Shown here: positions 1 to 7,051 of the stretch, piece by piece
How positions within the stretch are numbered: position 1 is the first letter of the stretch
Layout of the letters: the number at the start of each line of letters is the position of its first letter
Assembly (NCBI GenBank): GCA_017448905.1
Contig: JAFSKP010000023.1
Coordinates: forward strand, 1-33,616
Length of the DNA stretch: 33,616 bases
Direction: 5' to 3'
Source: Bacteroidales bacterium
Lineage (GTDB): Bacteria > Bacteroidota > Bacteroidia > Bacteroidales > P3
Notes under the pieces: generated by a model
Databases searched by the model: none
What the model was told of the DNA's origin: nothing
The model's input: the letters and a program-made list of their open reading frames with translations, nothing else
Translations under genes and position numbers: made by a program

Positions 1-2
1 AT

Positions 3-407
3 TTCATCATACGCGTCAACGAGTTCAACCAAGTCGCCACAACGCCGCTGGAGGAATGGCTCGACTACCTGAAGAACGGCAAGGTGCGCAGCGACACCTC
101 CGCCCCAGGCCTGCAGGAAGTCCGCAGCAAACTGCAGTATTTATCACTGGATAAGAAAGAACGCCGCGCATACGAGCGGCATCTTGAAAACCAGATGATA
201 CAGAACGACGTGATGGATACCGCCCGCCTGGAGGGCCGTGCAGAAGGCCGTGCGGAAGGCCGTGCAGAAGGCCGTGCGGAAGGCCGTGCGGAAGGCCGTG
301 CAGAAGAAGCCATTAACATTGCGCGGAAAATGAAGGCTTCAGGCATGTCAGACGACACAATAATGCAACTCACAGGGCTGCAGCCGGATGACTTGAAAAA
401 ACTATAA
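3..407 (+). CDS. Rpn-family nuclease/putative transposase, C-terminal part (cut by window edge)
   Basis: The reading frame is open from base 3 and enters from outside the window, so only the C-terminal ~134 residues are present. Visible are the block EEWLDYLKNGK, then APGL and a RRAYERHLEN-like helix, an acidic/basic linker of six GRAE units, and a short C-terminal module (SGMSDDTIMQLTGLQPDDL). This order is typical of the Rpn/PD-(D/E)XK 'recombination-promoting nuclease' family, whose N-terminal half carries the catalytic residues and lies outside the window. An ATG at 84 could start a 107-residue product, but conserved family sequence continues upstream of it, so I do not take it as the true start. 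The final module resembles the end of the second Rpn gene at 1422-2444 (GMTNEAIASSLGVSIAEVERM). Family is fairly sure; activity cannot be judged. Confidence 0.75.
   Translation, partial: FIIRVNEFNQVATTPLEEWLDYLKNGKVRSDTSAPGLQEVRSKLQYLSLDKKERRAYERHLENQMIQNDVMDTARLEGRAEGRAEGRAEGRAEGRAEGRAEEAINIARKMKASGMSDDTIMQLTGLQPDDLKKL
234..305 (+). repeat. Six 12-bp tandem repeats coding GRAE
   Basis: Six consecutive copies of GGCCGTGCRGAA differ only at the A/G position. The 12-bp unit keeps the reading frame, so copy-number change would lengthen or shorten the linker of the Rpn-family protein without breaking it. Confidence 0.95.
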
Positions 408-447
408 TCCAGTAATTCAGACCAGAACGTTGAAGTATATAAAATAC

Positions 448-490
448 CTCGGGCGTGGACAATTCGCAGTTGCGAGTACATACACCCGAG
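448..490 (-). terminator. Terminator-like hairpin between convergent genes
   Basis: Arms at 448-456 and 482-490 pair over 9 bp when read on the minus strand (one G-U pair). The loop contains a smaller TCGCA/TGCGA hairpin, and a T-rich stretch follows. It lies just past the stop of the minus-strand lipoprotein gene (530-1252) and also past the plus-strand Rpn gene. On the plus strand the stem has one mismatch. Confidence 0.45.
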
Positions 491-529
491 ATTTTTGCCC
501 ATGAAATGTAACGGGGAACGGAACAAGGT

Positions 530-1252
530 TTAGTTCTGACGCACAGCGCGGACCGAGAACCCGCCGTAGCGGCCGTAGTAGGGCATGCCCTGGCCGTCCG
601 AAACGAAGCAGAAGATCCACGCGCCCGTCGGGTCGTCCGTGTAGAGTGACGAGGACCAGTAGTTGACGAAGCTGCCGGCGTAGAAGAGCTCATCGCCCCA
701 GCGGTAGCCGGCGGCGGGCAAGAAGAGGCTTTTGCCATTAGAGGCGGTGAACTTGCGGCCATAGACGCCGTTCTGTGTCATCCATGTCGATGTGGTATTG
801 TTAATCAACTCTCGCCATTCGTCGGCGGTCGGCATGCGAGTCCCGCTGCCGAGAGCCTGCGTGGCGGCATCGTCCATCGCCTCCAGCACAGTCAGGTTGT
901 CGGTGAAACCGTTGTAGCCAAGGCTGCTGATATTACAATACTTGGTCAGCTGGTTGTAGTCGCCGTTGCAGTAGCGGTAAGTGCTCCAGTTGTAGGTGCT
1001 TTTCGTGGTGGTCTCGCCCCAGGCGTAGTAGTCGCCGTACCCCTCGGGGGATGTGGCACCCAAATTGCACGTCGCCCACAGCAGCCCACTCGGCAAGCCC
1101 AAATCCACCCATTCGACGGTTGTGTTGCCGCCACCGCCGTTGTTTCCTCCGTTGCCGTTGCCATTTCCGTTTTCATCGTCTTTGCCGCAGGAAACCAATC
1201 CCGCAGTCAGCATAGCCGCCATGGCCACTAATAATAATCTTCTTGATTTCAT
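530..1252 (-). CDS. FISUMP-domain lipoprotein
   Basis: A 240-residue predicted outer-membrane or surface lipoprotein. A short signal peptide ends in the lipobox LVSC with the lipidated Cys at residue 22, followed by a Gly/Asn-rich tether (about residues 27-43). The rest matches the 'Fibrobacter succinogenes major paralogous' (FISUMP) type: a WVDLGLPSGLLWATCNLGA opening, a YYAWGET motif, TRMPTADEWRELI, LPAAGYR, YWSSS and a final GFSVRAVR. These domains are common as families of surface lipoproteins in gut Bacteroidota; their ligand or role is unknown. It stands alone between two Rpn-family genes, and no -7 promoter box is evident upstream. Family call is solid, function open. Confidence 0.85.
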   Translation of the reverse strand: MKSRRLLLVAMAAMLTAGLVSCGKDDENGNGNGNGGNNGGGGNTTVEWVDLGLPSGLLWATCNLGATSPEGYGDYYAWGETTTKSTYNWSTYRYCNGDYNQLTKYCNISSLGYNGFTDNLTVLEAMDDAATQALGSGTRMPTADEWRELINNTTSTWMTQNGVYGRKFTASNGKSLFLPAAGYRWGDELFYAGSFVNYWSSSLYTDDPTGAWIFCFVSDGQGMPYYGRYGGFSVRAVRQN

Positions 1253-1332
1253 CTTTTATTAGTAAGTAAGTGTTCAATAATACCGTACTCGTTTATTCTG
1301 TTGTATTACATTGACAATATGTTCTATATAAT

Positions 1333-1360
1333 TTCAATCTTCACTTTTCAATTTTCAATT
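1333..1360. repeat. Four TTCANYY heptamers
   Basis: Four consecutive 7-bp units (TTCAATC, TTCACTT, TTCAATT, TTCAATT) lie in the gap between the FISUMP gene and the Rpn-family gene. The same heptamer family recurs at 13554, 19266 and 22397, and as its complement at 13471, 19220, 22352 and 31302. Confidence 0.8.
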
Positions 1361-1421
1361 AGTACTCATATGCTACTGTTGATGATGCACTTCGATTTTC
1401 CCCTATTCCATTAGGGGCATA

Positions 1422-2444
1422 CTATTCCAGTGATTCCATCCTCTCTACCTCGGCGATGCTGACACCGAGAGATGAGGCTATCGCCTCGTTTGTCATGCCG
1501 TTGGCATGCAACAGCCTGACAGCGGCCAAGACCTGCTCCTCTCTCTTTCCAAGCTGCTCGGTCTGCCTTGACAGCTGCTCGGTCTGTCTTGACAGCTGCT
1601 CGGTCTGTTCTGCAATGATTTTCTTTGCATCCGACGCCTCCCTCTTTGCATCCGACGCCTCCCTCTTTGCATCCGACGCCTCCTTCTTGTACATCATGAT
1701 TTCGGTGTCGCGGTTCTCGATGGCGGTGTTGATTTCCTCCTCGATGTTCATGCTGTGTCGCACCTGTGCGTCAGAGGCCGCGCTGAGCAGACGCGTGACG
1801 ATGCGCCTCATCTCCTCGTCTTCCATCAACGCCTCGTCGACAGTAAGAATCTGGCTGTTGTCCGCCTCCTTGCGGTCCTGGCAGAACACATCGAGGAACT
1901 TCTCCAGGCGGTTGTTACGCTGCCCTTTAAGAAAGGGTATCTGCACCACAATGCTCTCGTGGGTCAGGCTCTCGACAAAGGGATCGGGTATGCCCTCCGT
2001 GACATCGTTGCCGTCGTAGTCGCGGAAGTTGCGCCCGACATACAGCACCGGAACGCTTATCTTGCCCACGCGATGTCCCATAAGGTATATCGCTATGATC
2101 GGCATGCCGTACTGGCTCTTGTCCTCGTGCAGCATGTTGGCAGGGTTGGCATACTGCGCACCAAGATACTGGCGGAAACGGAGCGTCTCTGTCTCCACGC
2201 CTGTCTTCTGCAACTCTATGAGCACAAGCCTCTGCGTCCCGTCGGCCTCGCGGACATAGGCGTTGAAGTCGATGCGGAACATCGCAATGTTGTACTTCGT
2301 GGTGTTGGCGTACTCATTTGGACGCATCTGTATGTCGACAATCTCTTTCTTGATAAGGGCTCCCAGCAAGGTCTTGGCTATACGCTCGTCCTCCATCAGG
2401 TATTTGAAAACAGAGTCATATATAGGGTTGGCAATGTGCAGCAT
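1422..2444 (-). CDS. Rpn-family PD-(D/E)XK nuclease/putative transposase
   Basis: A complete 340-residue member of the Rpn/PDDEXK_2 group. The N-terminal nuclease fold shows NPIYDSVFKYLMED (Asp10), RIDF (Asp59) and the strand VLIELQK (Glu77, Gln79, Lys80), an intact-looking active site. Further on are a core with FLKGQR and the block QDRKEADNS, then a long charged coiled coil (residues ~253-305) made of EASDAKR and QLSRQTE repeats. The last 25 residues form a small module (GMTNEAIASSLGVSIAEVERM) resembling a short helix-turn-helix and close to the end of the partial gene at window start. Family members cut DNA and stimulate RecA-independent recombination; some E. coli relatives act against phage. 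The first AUG is used. The upstream AT-rich leader has no ribosome-binding site. Confidence 0.85.
   Translation of the reverse strand: MLHIANPIYDSVFKYLMEDERIAKTLLGALIKKEIVDIQMRPNEYANTTKYNIAMFRIDFNAYVREADGTQRLVLIELQKTGVETETLRFRQYLGAQYANPANMLHEDKSQYGMPIIAIYLMGHRVGKISVPVLYVGRNFRDYDGNDVTEGIPDPFVESLTHESIVVQIPFLKGQRNNRLEKFLDVFCQDRKEADNSQILTVDEALMEDEEMRRIVTRLLSAASDAQVRHSMNIEEEINTAIENRDTEIMMYKKEASDAKREASDAKREASDAKKIIAEQTEQLSRQTEQLSRQTEQLGKREEQVLAAVRLLHANGMTNEAIASSLGVSIAEVERMESLE
1552..1614 (-). repeat. Three 21-bp repeats (QLSRQTE heptads)
   Basis: Three adjoining 21-bp units inside the Rpn-family gene encode heptads QLSRQTE/QLGK. Unit length is a multiple of both 3 bp and one coiled-coil heptad, so copy number can vary without losing frame or helix register. 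Confidence 0.9.
1623..1685 (-). repeat. Three 21-bp repeats (EASDAKR heptads)
   Basis: A second and different 21-bp triplet immediately N-terminal to the QLSRQTE block, coding EASDAKR three times. Units are almost identical at DNA level, which suggests recent expansion. Confidence 0.9.
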
Positions 2445-2597
2445 AAAAGTCTTTTTTATTTGTTAACGGTACAGCGATATGTAACTATGTTGATTTGTTG
2501 AACTGTTTATTTGTTTAGTTGTTGCTTGAGTGACAATAGTTTAAAACTGATTTAAATTGTAAATTGATAATGACCACTTACTTAATATTATTGTATC

Positions 2598-2619
2598 CAA
2601 CTTTCTATAGTCAAAGTTG
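2598..2619. other. 7-bp hairpin in the leader of the Rpn gene
   Basis: CAACTTT (2598-2604) and AAAGTTG (2613-2619) pair around an 8-nt loop. It lies between the AAA-ATPase stump and the Rpn-family gene. No T-run follows on the minus strand, so it is not an obvious terminator. Confidence 0.4.
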
Positions 2620-2635
2620 AAGAAAAAGTGTGAGT

Positions 2636-2776
2636 TTAAGAAAGGATGAAATCGCCCACCGCCTCCATCCGGGGGAGATACATGGTCTTGTCAACATAGT
2701 ATTTCCCCTCTTCCCTCAGCTGCCTGAAGTCCGAGATACCATACGGAATACGCTTATAATCTGTCTGTTCTGCCAT
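2636..2776 (-). pseudogene. AAA-ATPase-like protein, 46-codon N-terminal stump
   Basis: The ATG at 2776 opens a 46-codon frame ending in TAA at 2636. Its peptide (MAEQTDYKRIPYGISDF, then YYVDKTMYLP) is the characteristic N-terminus of the Bacteroidota AAA-ATPase-like family (Pfam AAA-ATPase_like, often with a C-terminal PD-(D/E)XK domain), normally ~500-600 residues. The family motif RPRRFGKS with the Walker A lysine should follow shortly after the last residues (GDFILS) but is absent. Nothing recognisable continues downstream, so the body has been deleted just before the P-loop. A -7 promoter box (2799-2806) remains 23 bp upstream. The stump may still be transcribed and could carry transcription toward the Rpn gene at 2444. 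Family assignment is by motif memory. Confidence 0.7.
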
Positions 2777-2798
2777 AACAAAGTATTTTTACCAAATG

Positions 2799-2806
2799 CA
2801 AAGATA
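2799..2806 (-). promoter_or_regulatory. Bacteroidetes -7 box for the AAA-ATPase stump
   Basis: Read on the minus strand this is TATCTTTG, matching TAnnTTTG, 23 bp before the ATG at 2776. No convincing -33 TTTG is seen at the usual distance. Confidence 0.5.
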
Positions 2807-2845
2807 CACAAAAAATTTCAAATCGCAGCATCGACAGATCTGGTA

Positions 2846-3025
2846 CGCGGGCACCCTCGCCCGCGGCAAAGCGGCACTTCCACGAGCGATGCACCTCCGT
2901 AGCGGCGGATTTGCAATCAGACGCACCTTGCTGTCAGGATTTGCAATCCGCAAGTTCATCTGCAAACATGATGTCTGCACTCCGGCATTATTCATCCCCC
3001 ATGCCGCGGGCGAGGACGCCCTCGA
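2846..3025. repeat. Cluster of short palindromes in a 367-bp gene-free gap
   Basis: The 2777-3143 gap holds no credible gene. Instead it contains CGCGGGC/GCCCGCG (2846-2852 and 2859-2865, 6-nt loop), two copies of GGATTTGCAATC (2907-2918 and 2937-2948), the second forming GGATT-TGC-AATCC, and a GC-rich segment at 3003-3025 (CGCGGGCGAGGACGCCCTCG). That segment shares CTCGCCCGCGG with the first palindrome in the opposite orientation. This arrangement resembles clustered REP-type elements; no transposase is nearby. Confidence 0.6.
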
Positions 3026-3085
3026 ACCAGAAACTGCAAACTCACACTTTTTTGGGCATCAAATATGCATTTCATGATTTTTGTG

Positions 3086-3093
3086 TACTTTTG
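3086..3093 (+). promoter_or_regulatory. Bacteroidetes -7 box for the 3144 gene group
   Basis: TACTTTTG matches TAnnTTTG and is followed by C and an A-run, 51 bp upstream of the ATG at 3144. A -33 element is not clear. Confidence 0.6.
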
Positions 3094-3143
3094 CAAAAAA
3101 AAAGAAGAAATAATTCAAGCACAATAAACTGACATTCAATAGA

Positions 3144-3494
3144 ATGAAAAGAATTATAATGATTGCTGCCCTCACAGCAATAGTCTTTGCAGCATGCAAC
3201 AACAGCATTGACGAGACAACAATGCGTCAGGATGTGCACCGCATCGTGGCAAAAACGGAGCAGTGCTATGCCAACGTGCACAACGACCTCATCGACAGCC
3301 TGGACGAGGAATATTTCGCCAGCTGCAACGACGAGCTCAACGAGATGATGGCCGACAACTACAAGAAATACCGCAAAGAAGAGGACCGCCGCAAATTCGA
3401 CAGCATCTTCTTCGAAGAAATTCAGAACAGCAACATCGAGAACGACTACATCTCTCTGATGCTTGAAATCTACGGAATGAACGAAGATAATTAG
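3144..3494 (+). CDS. Small lipoprotein of unknown function
   Basis: A 116-residue protein with an N-terminal signal peptide ending in the lipobox VFAAC (Cys18). The mature part is short, acidic and probably helical, with no domain I recognise; Cys40 and Cys61 could pair in the periplasm. It has its own -7 promoter box at 3086 and is followed after 18 bp by the DUF481-like barrel gene, so it probably heads a same-strand run with the barrel, coiled-coil and C10 protease genes. C10 proteases are often accompanied by small inhibitor proteins, but this sequence shows no inhibitor motif I can identify. Gene is credible; role unknown. Confidence 0.75.
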   Translation: MKRIIMIAALTAIVFAACNNSIDETTMRQDVHRIVAKTEQCYANVHNDLIDSLDEEYFASCNDELNEMMADNYKKYRKEEDRRKFDSIFFEEIQNSNIENDYISLMLEIYGMNEDN

Positions 3495-3512
3495 GATCAA
3501 ACATATATACAA

Positions 3513-4250
3513 ATGAAAAAAACATTACTCATTGCAACAATATTCCTTACGATTGGAGTAGCGGGATTGCATGCCCAAGCAAAATGGAAATATGAATTCG
3601 GCCTCGGAGGCACCTACAACAGCGGCAACATCAGCAACGTAGGCTTCCGCACCAACGGCGGCGTAGGTGTCAACGACAGCGTCAAAGCCGTCTTTGCCAA
3701 CATACGCTTTCTCTACAACGAGGAGAAAAAAGTCACCACCAACATGGGACTGGATGGCGGCATCAAGTTCGACTACTACCGCAACATCCACTGGAACCCG
3801 TTCCTCGCCGCCGAATTCATAGTCAACCACTTCAAAGGCTACGACTTCAAAAGCAGCTTCCTTCTCGGCATGAAGTACAACTTCGTCTACACACCGACAT
3901 ACGACTACTCTATCAGTGCGGCTCTGGTGGGCGACTATGTGGACTACTACTACGAAGTACCTCCCGTCCCCAAAGACACACTCAGCGGTGTCAAGATGCG
4001 CGTGTCTGTCCGCGGGCAGATACGTCACAAGATCGGCGAGTCCACCACACTCTACCACGCCACCTTCTACCAGCCCGCCGTCACCGACTTCAGCGACTTC
4101 ATCTTCTCAAGTGTCACCAAAATATCCAACAAGCTGCGCGACAACATCTCGCTCGACTTTATCTTCGACTATGGCTACCGAAGCGTTGTCCCCGAGGACA
4201 AGCACCGCCACGACCTCGCAACCGAAGTGGCTCTGAAAATCACCTTCTGA
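3513..4250 (+). CDS. DUF481-like outer-membrane beta-barrel protein
   Basis: A 245-residue exported protein with a clean signal peptide (MKKTLLIATIFLTIGVAG, cleavage likely after HAQ, residues 20-22). The mature chain opens with WKYEFGLGGTYNSGNIS, a glycine/asparagine-rich first strand as in DUF481-type barrels, and continues as alternating amphipathic strands rich in Tyr/Phe (such as YDYSISAALVGDYVDYYYEV), ending in a strand with terminal Phe (VALKITF). A terminal aromatic residue is the usual outer-membrane insertion signal. It starts 18 bp after the small lipoprotein and is followed by an exported coiled-coil protein and a secreted protease, so it probably belongs to an envelope gene group. 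Barrel is fairly sure; DUF481 is a motif-based guess; substrate unknown. Confidence 0.7.
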   Translation: MKKTLLIATIFLTIGVAGLHAQAKWKYEFGLGGTYNSGNISNVGFRTNGGVGVNDSVKAVFANIRFLYNEEKKVTTNMGLDGGIKFDYYRNIHWNPFLAAEFIVNHFKGYDFKSSFLLGMKYNFVYTPTYDYSISAALVGDYVDYYYEVPPVPKDTLSGVKMRVSVRGQIRHKIGESTTLYHATFYQPAVTDFSDFIFSSVTKISNKLRDNISLDFIFDYGYRSVVPEDKHRHDLATEVALKITF

Positions 4251-4257
4251 TCCAATC

Positions 4258-4310
4258 AAACCTATTAAACCCACCCCACCCATTAAACCCATCAAACCCA
4301 TAAACCCATG
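4258..4310 (+). repeat. 9-bp repeat (AAACCCATY) running into the start codon
   Basis: Units AAACCTATT, AAACCCACC, CCACCCATT, AAACCCATC, AAACCCATA and AACCCATG follow each other with a 9-bp period, and the last one contains the ATG at 4308. The same 9-mer sits at 31413-31456 in the same position relative to another start codon. Confidence 0.9.
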
Positions 4311-5045
4311 AAAAAAACATTCATCCTCACCCTGGCAGCAGCCATGTTTGCCACCCTCCACGCACAGAGCGTCAAGGAGACCACCGCACAATACAAAGAC
4401 TACACCATCCCTGCCTATACCGTCACCGTGAAACAGGAGAAGGACCTTGTCTCCGATGCCGTCCAGCAGCGTCTGAAAGATGCAGGGCTGAAAACCAGCA
4501 AGAGCAGCGGCCACATCACCGCAGAGAACCAGACATTCACCGAGATATACTCCCAGCCCATCGACTTCTACGCCAAAGTCGACGAGGAGGGCCGCAGAAG
4601 CAACCGCGTCACCGTGGTGACCTTCTTCGCCAAGTCGCCCAACCTCTCGATAAGCCAGAACGAGCTGAACCTTAACGTTCGACGCTTCGCCGAGAGTTTC
4701 CCTACATACGCCAACCGCTATGAAGCCCAGCAGAAAGTGAACGCCGAGGCCAAAAACCTCGAGAAAGCCCAGAAGACACAGTCGAAAGCCGCATCGTCGT
4801 TGGCATCCATCGAGAAAGACATTGCATCCGACCAGGAGAAGATCACCAAGAAAGAGGCCGAAATTGCCAAGCTTCAGCAGAAAATAGAATCCCTCCAGAA
4901 CGACATCACGAAACTGAACGCCAACATCGAGAAAAACAACCAGAAGAAAACCGAAGCCGAAACCAAGCTCAACCAGGCCAACCAGGATGTCCAAAATGTA
5001 GAGAGCGAGCTCAACCGCCATCGCCAGCAGGTCGGAAACCAATAA
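4308..5045 (+). CDS. Exported coiled-coil protein of unknown function
   Basis: A 245-residue protein with a signal peptide (MKKTFILTLAAAMFATLHAQ, cleavage near residue 20). Residues ~22-135 form a mixed globular part with no family I recognise. From about residue 143 to 240 it is a long, almost uninterrupted coiled coil rich in Lys, Glu, Gln, Asn and Ala (for example KITKKEAEIAKLQQKIESL). There is no lipobox, transmembrane anchor or T9SS signal, so a soluble periplasmic location is likely. The start codon is the end of a 9-bp repeat tract. It sits between the barrel gene and the C10 protease gene (16-bp gap). It could be a periplasmic spacer or chaperone for its neighbours, which is inference from position only. 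Confidence 0.7.
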   Translation: MKKTFILTLAAAMFATLHAQSVKETTAQYKDYTIPAYTVTVKQEKDLVSDAVQQRLKDAGLKTSKSSGHITAENQTFTEIYSQPIDFYAKVDEEGRRSNRVTVVTFFAKSPNLSISQNELNLNVRRFAESFPTYANRYEAQQKVNAEAKNLEKAQKTQSKAASSLASIEKDIASDQEKITKKEAEIAKLQQKIESLQNDITKLNANIEKNNQKKTEAETKLNQANQDVQNVESELNRHRQQVGNQ

Positions 5046-5061
5046 TCATCATCCACATCAA

Positions 5062-6981
5062 ATGAAAAAACGCGATATCTTACTCATAATCACCCTGGCA
5101 TTCTCCATCATGGCGGCGAAGGCCACACCAGTCGATGTCACCACCGCCGAACGCGTGGCACGCAATTTCTGGAACGCCAGCCACGACAAGGATGTCACCG
5201 CCATCAGTCAACCCATGGAGCTGGTGTCTACACGCTGGGATGCCTTCTACCTGTTCCATGCCGTCGAGACACAAGGCTTCGTCATCGTCGCCGCCGACGA
5301 CCGCATACAACCCATCCTCGCCTACTCGTTCCACAACCGTGCCATGAGCGACAGCGTTGGGCCCGAGATGGCCTGGTGGCTCGACGGATGGCAGCAGCAG
5401 ATAGACTGGTGCCGCAACAGCCGTACAACACCAGATGCCACAGTCACCGCAGAATGGCAGAGATACTCTGAGGAGAACGACCCCATGAACGACCCCATCG
5501 TCGTCGTGGAGCCACTGCTGACAACGCAATGGGACCAGGACGAACCCTACAACGACAGCTGCCCTACCCAAAGCATGTGGGGTGGATACTACACCGTGGG
5601 GGCAGCCACCGGCTGCGTGGCCACCGCCATGGCGCAGGTGATGAAATACTGGAACTACCCCGAACAAGGCTATGGTAGCCACAGCTACTACTCCGACGTC
5701 CTCGACAGCCGGGCCCAGCCTTTCGGCAACCAATACGCCAACTTCGGAGCCACCACATACGACTGGGCTCACATGCCCGACAGGCTCACCAACAGCTCTT
5801 CCCAGCAGGAAAAAAGAGCCGTGGCGACACTCATGTACCACTGCGGCGTGGCTAGCGACATGATCTACGGCTCGGCCTACTCCGGCGGCAGCGGCGCCTT
5901 TGTCCACAACATCCCCATTCTTGCCTACGGCCATGCCATGCGCGGACTGGTCGAATTCTTCGGCTACTCGTCCAACGTCAAAGGCATCGACCGCAAGCAC
6001 TACGACGACAGCACATGGACAGCCCTCGTGCTGCGCGAACTCGACGCACGCCGCCCCATCCTCTATGCCGGCGGCGACGAGACCTCGGGCGGGCACTGCT
6101 TCGTATGCGACGGCTACGACGCTGAGAACCGCGGCCACTTCAACTGGGGCTGGAGCGGCGAAGGCGACGGCTTCTATGCCCTCAACCACCTCGCACCGGG
6201 CGTTGGCGGCACAGGCGGCGGCACAGGCACCTACGACTTCTCCAACCAGCAGCAGATGCTCACCGACCTCAAACCACATGAAGGCCTTGACGACTTCGGC
6301 CCCTCAATCCGGCAGTTCCCCTACACTCAGGACTTCGAGTCCGCCCCCGTGGGATGGGATGCCTCTACCGCAGGCGACTACTACTATTCCTGGTATGTCT
6401 ACGACACCACAGGCTGCCAAGGCAACTACTCGGCACTGGTGTTTGGCTACCAACGCGGCAACAGCACCGACACACTCAAGTCGCCCTATATCGTCACACC
6501 CGGCGAGTACACCCTGCAATGGGAAGAGCGCACCCTGAACAGCACCAGCGCCGCCTACAAGGTTATCCTCGATACCGCGACGCTCTTCGATACCTCTTTT
6601 TCAAACACGGCATGGCAACAGCACGAAGCCTCGTTCACAATCCACGAAGGCGACAGCCTACGGATCCAGTTCATCTACTACGGCTCGCAGGCCAGGGGCA
6701 CCCTGATGATTGACAATGTTCATATCGAAAGCACAAGCAGCCCTATCGGCATCGACCATGCCAGCTTCACCGATATCGCTGTCTATCCCAATCCCACGAC
6801 GGGGATGGTCTTTTTTGACACAGAGGCACTCCGCACAGAACTCTACGACCTGCAGGGTAAGCGACTGCTCTCCGCCGAGCATAAGTCGTCACTCGACCTC
6901 AACTTTCTGCCTCGCGGAACATACTTCCTCCGCACCACCACCAGCGATGGCGTAAGCCTTATGAAGATAATAAAAAAGTGA
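5062..6981 (+). CDS. Secreted C10-family (streptopain-like) cysteine protease with T9SS signal
   Basis: A 639-residue secreted protease. Order: signal peptide (1-21, ending AKA), a Spi-type inhibitory prodomain (VTTAERVARNFW to about residue 90, containing GFVIVAADDRIQPILAYS), then the papain-fold C10 domain. The catalytic Cys is residue 185 in AATGCVATAMAQVMKYW, the catalytic His is residue 345 in GGHCFVCDGYD, and HFNWGWSGEGDGFY (Asn361, Trp362) completes the active site. A beta-rich domain (~residues 410-555) follows, and the last ~70 residues are a type IX secretion (Por) sorting domain (VYPNPTTG, LYDLQGK, LPRGTYFLRT). The protein is thus expected to be secreted or anchored by T9SS, agreeing with porQ at 17163. 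All key residues are present. It ends in a strong terminator. Confidence 0.93.
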   Translation: MKKRDILLIITLAFSIMAAKATPVDVTTAERVARNFWNASHDKDVTAISQPMELVSTRWDAFYLFHAVETQGFVIVAADDRIQPILAYSFHNRAMSDSVGPEMAWWLDGWQQQIDWCRNSRTTPDATVTAEWQRYSEENDPMNDPIVVVEPLLTTQWDQDEPYNDSCPTQSMWGGYYTVGAATGCVATAMAQVMKYWNYPEQGYGSHSYYSDVLDSRAQPFGNQYANFGATTYDWAHMPDRLTNSSSQQEKRAVATLMYHCGVASDMIYGSAYSGGSGAFVHNIPILAYGHAMRGLVEFFGYSSNVKGIDRKHYDDSTWTALVLRELDARRPILYAGGDETSGGHCFVCDGYDAENRGHFNWGWSGEGDGFYALNHLAPGVGGTGGGTGTYDFSNQQQMLTDLKPHEGLDDFGPSIRQFPYTQDFESAPVGWDASTAGDYYYSWYVYDTTGCQGNYSALVFGYQRGNSTDTLKSPYIVTPGEYTLQWEERTLNSTSAAYKVILDTATLFDTSFSNTAWQQHEASFTIHEGDSLRIQFIYYGSQARGTLMIDNVHIESTSSPIGIDHASFTDIAVYPNPTTGMVFFDTEALRTELYDLQGKRLLSAEHKSSLDLNFLPRGTYFLRTTTSDGVSLMKIIKK

Positions 6982-7000
6982 CCCTTTGCAACGAGTCACT
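6972..7000 (-). terminator. Rho-independent terminator of secA overlapping the protease stop codon
   Basis: On the minus strand AGTGAC (7000-6995) pairs with GTCACT (6982-6977) around a 12-nt loop and is followed by a run of T (complement of the A-run at 6972-6976). The stem includes the TGA of the plus-strand protease gene. Confidence 0.65.
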
Positions 7001-7007
7001 CTTTCTT

Positions 7008-7042
7008 GAGGATGTCCCGCATGGGACATCCTCTTTTCTTTT
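7008..7042 (+). terminator. Strong Rho-independent terminator of the protease gene
   Basis: A perfect 11-bp stem (GAGGATGTCCC at 7008-7018, GGGACATCCTC at 7023-7033) with a GCAT loop is followed by TTTTCTTTT. It lies between convergent genes and stops plus-strand transcription before secA. Confidence 0.93.
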
Positions 7043-7051
7043 GTATATAGC

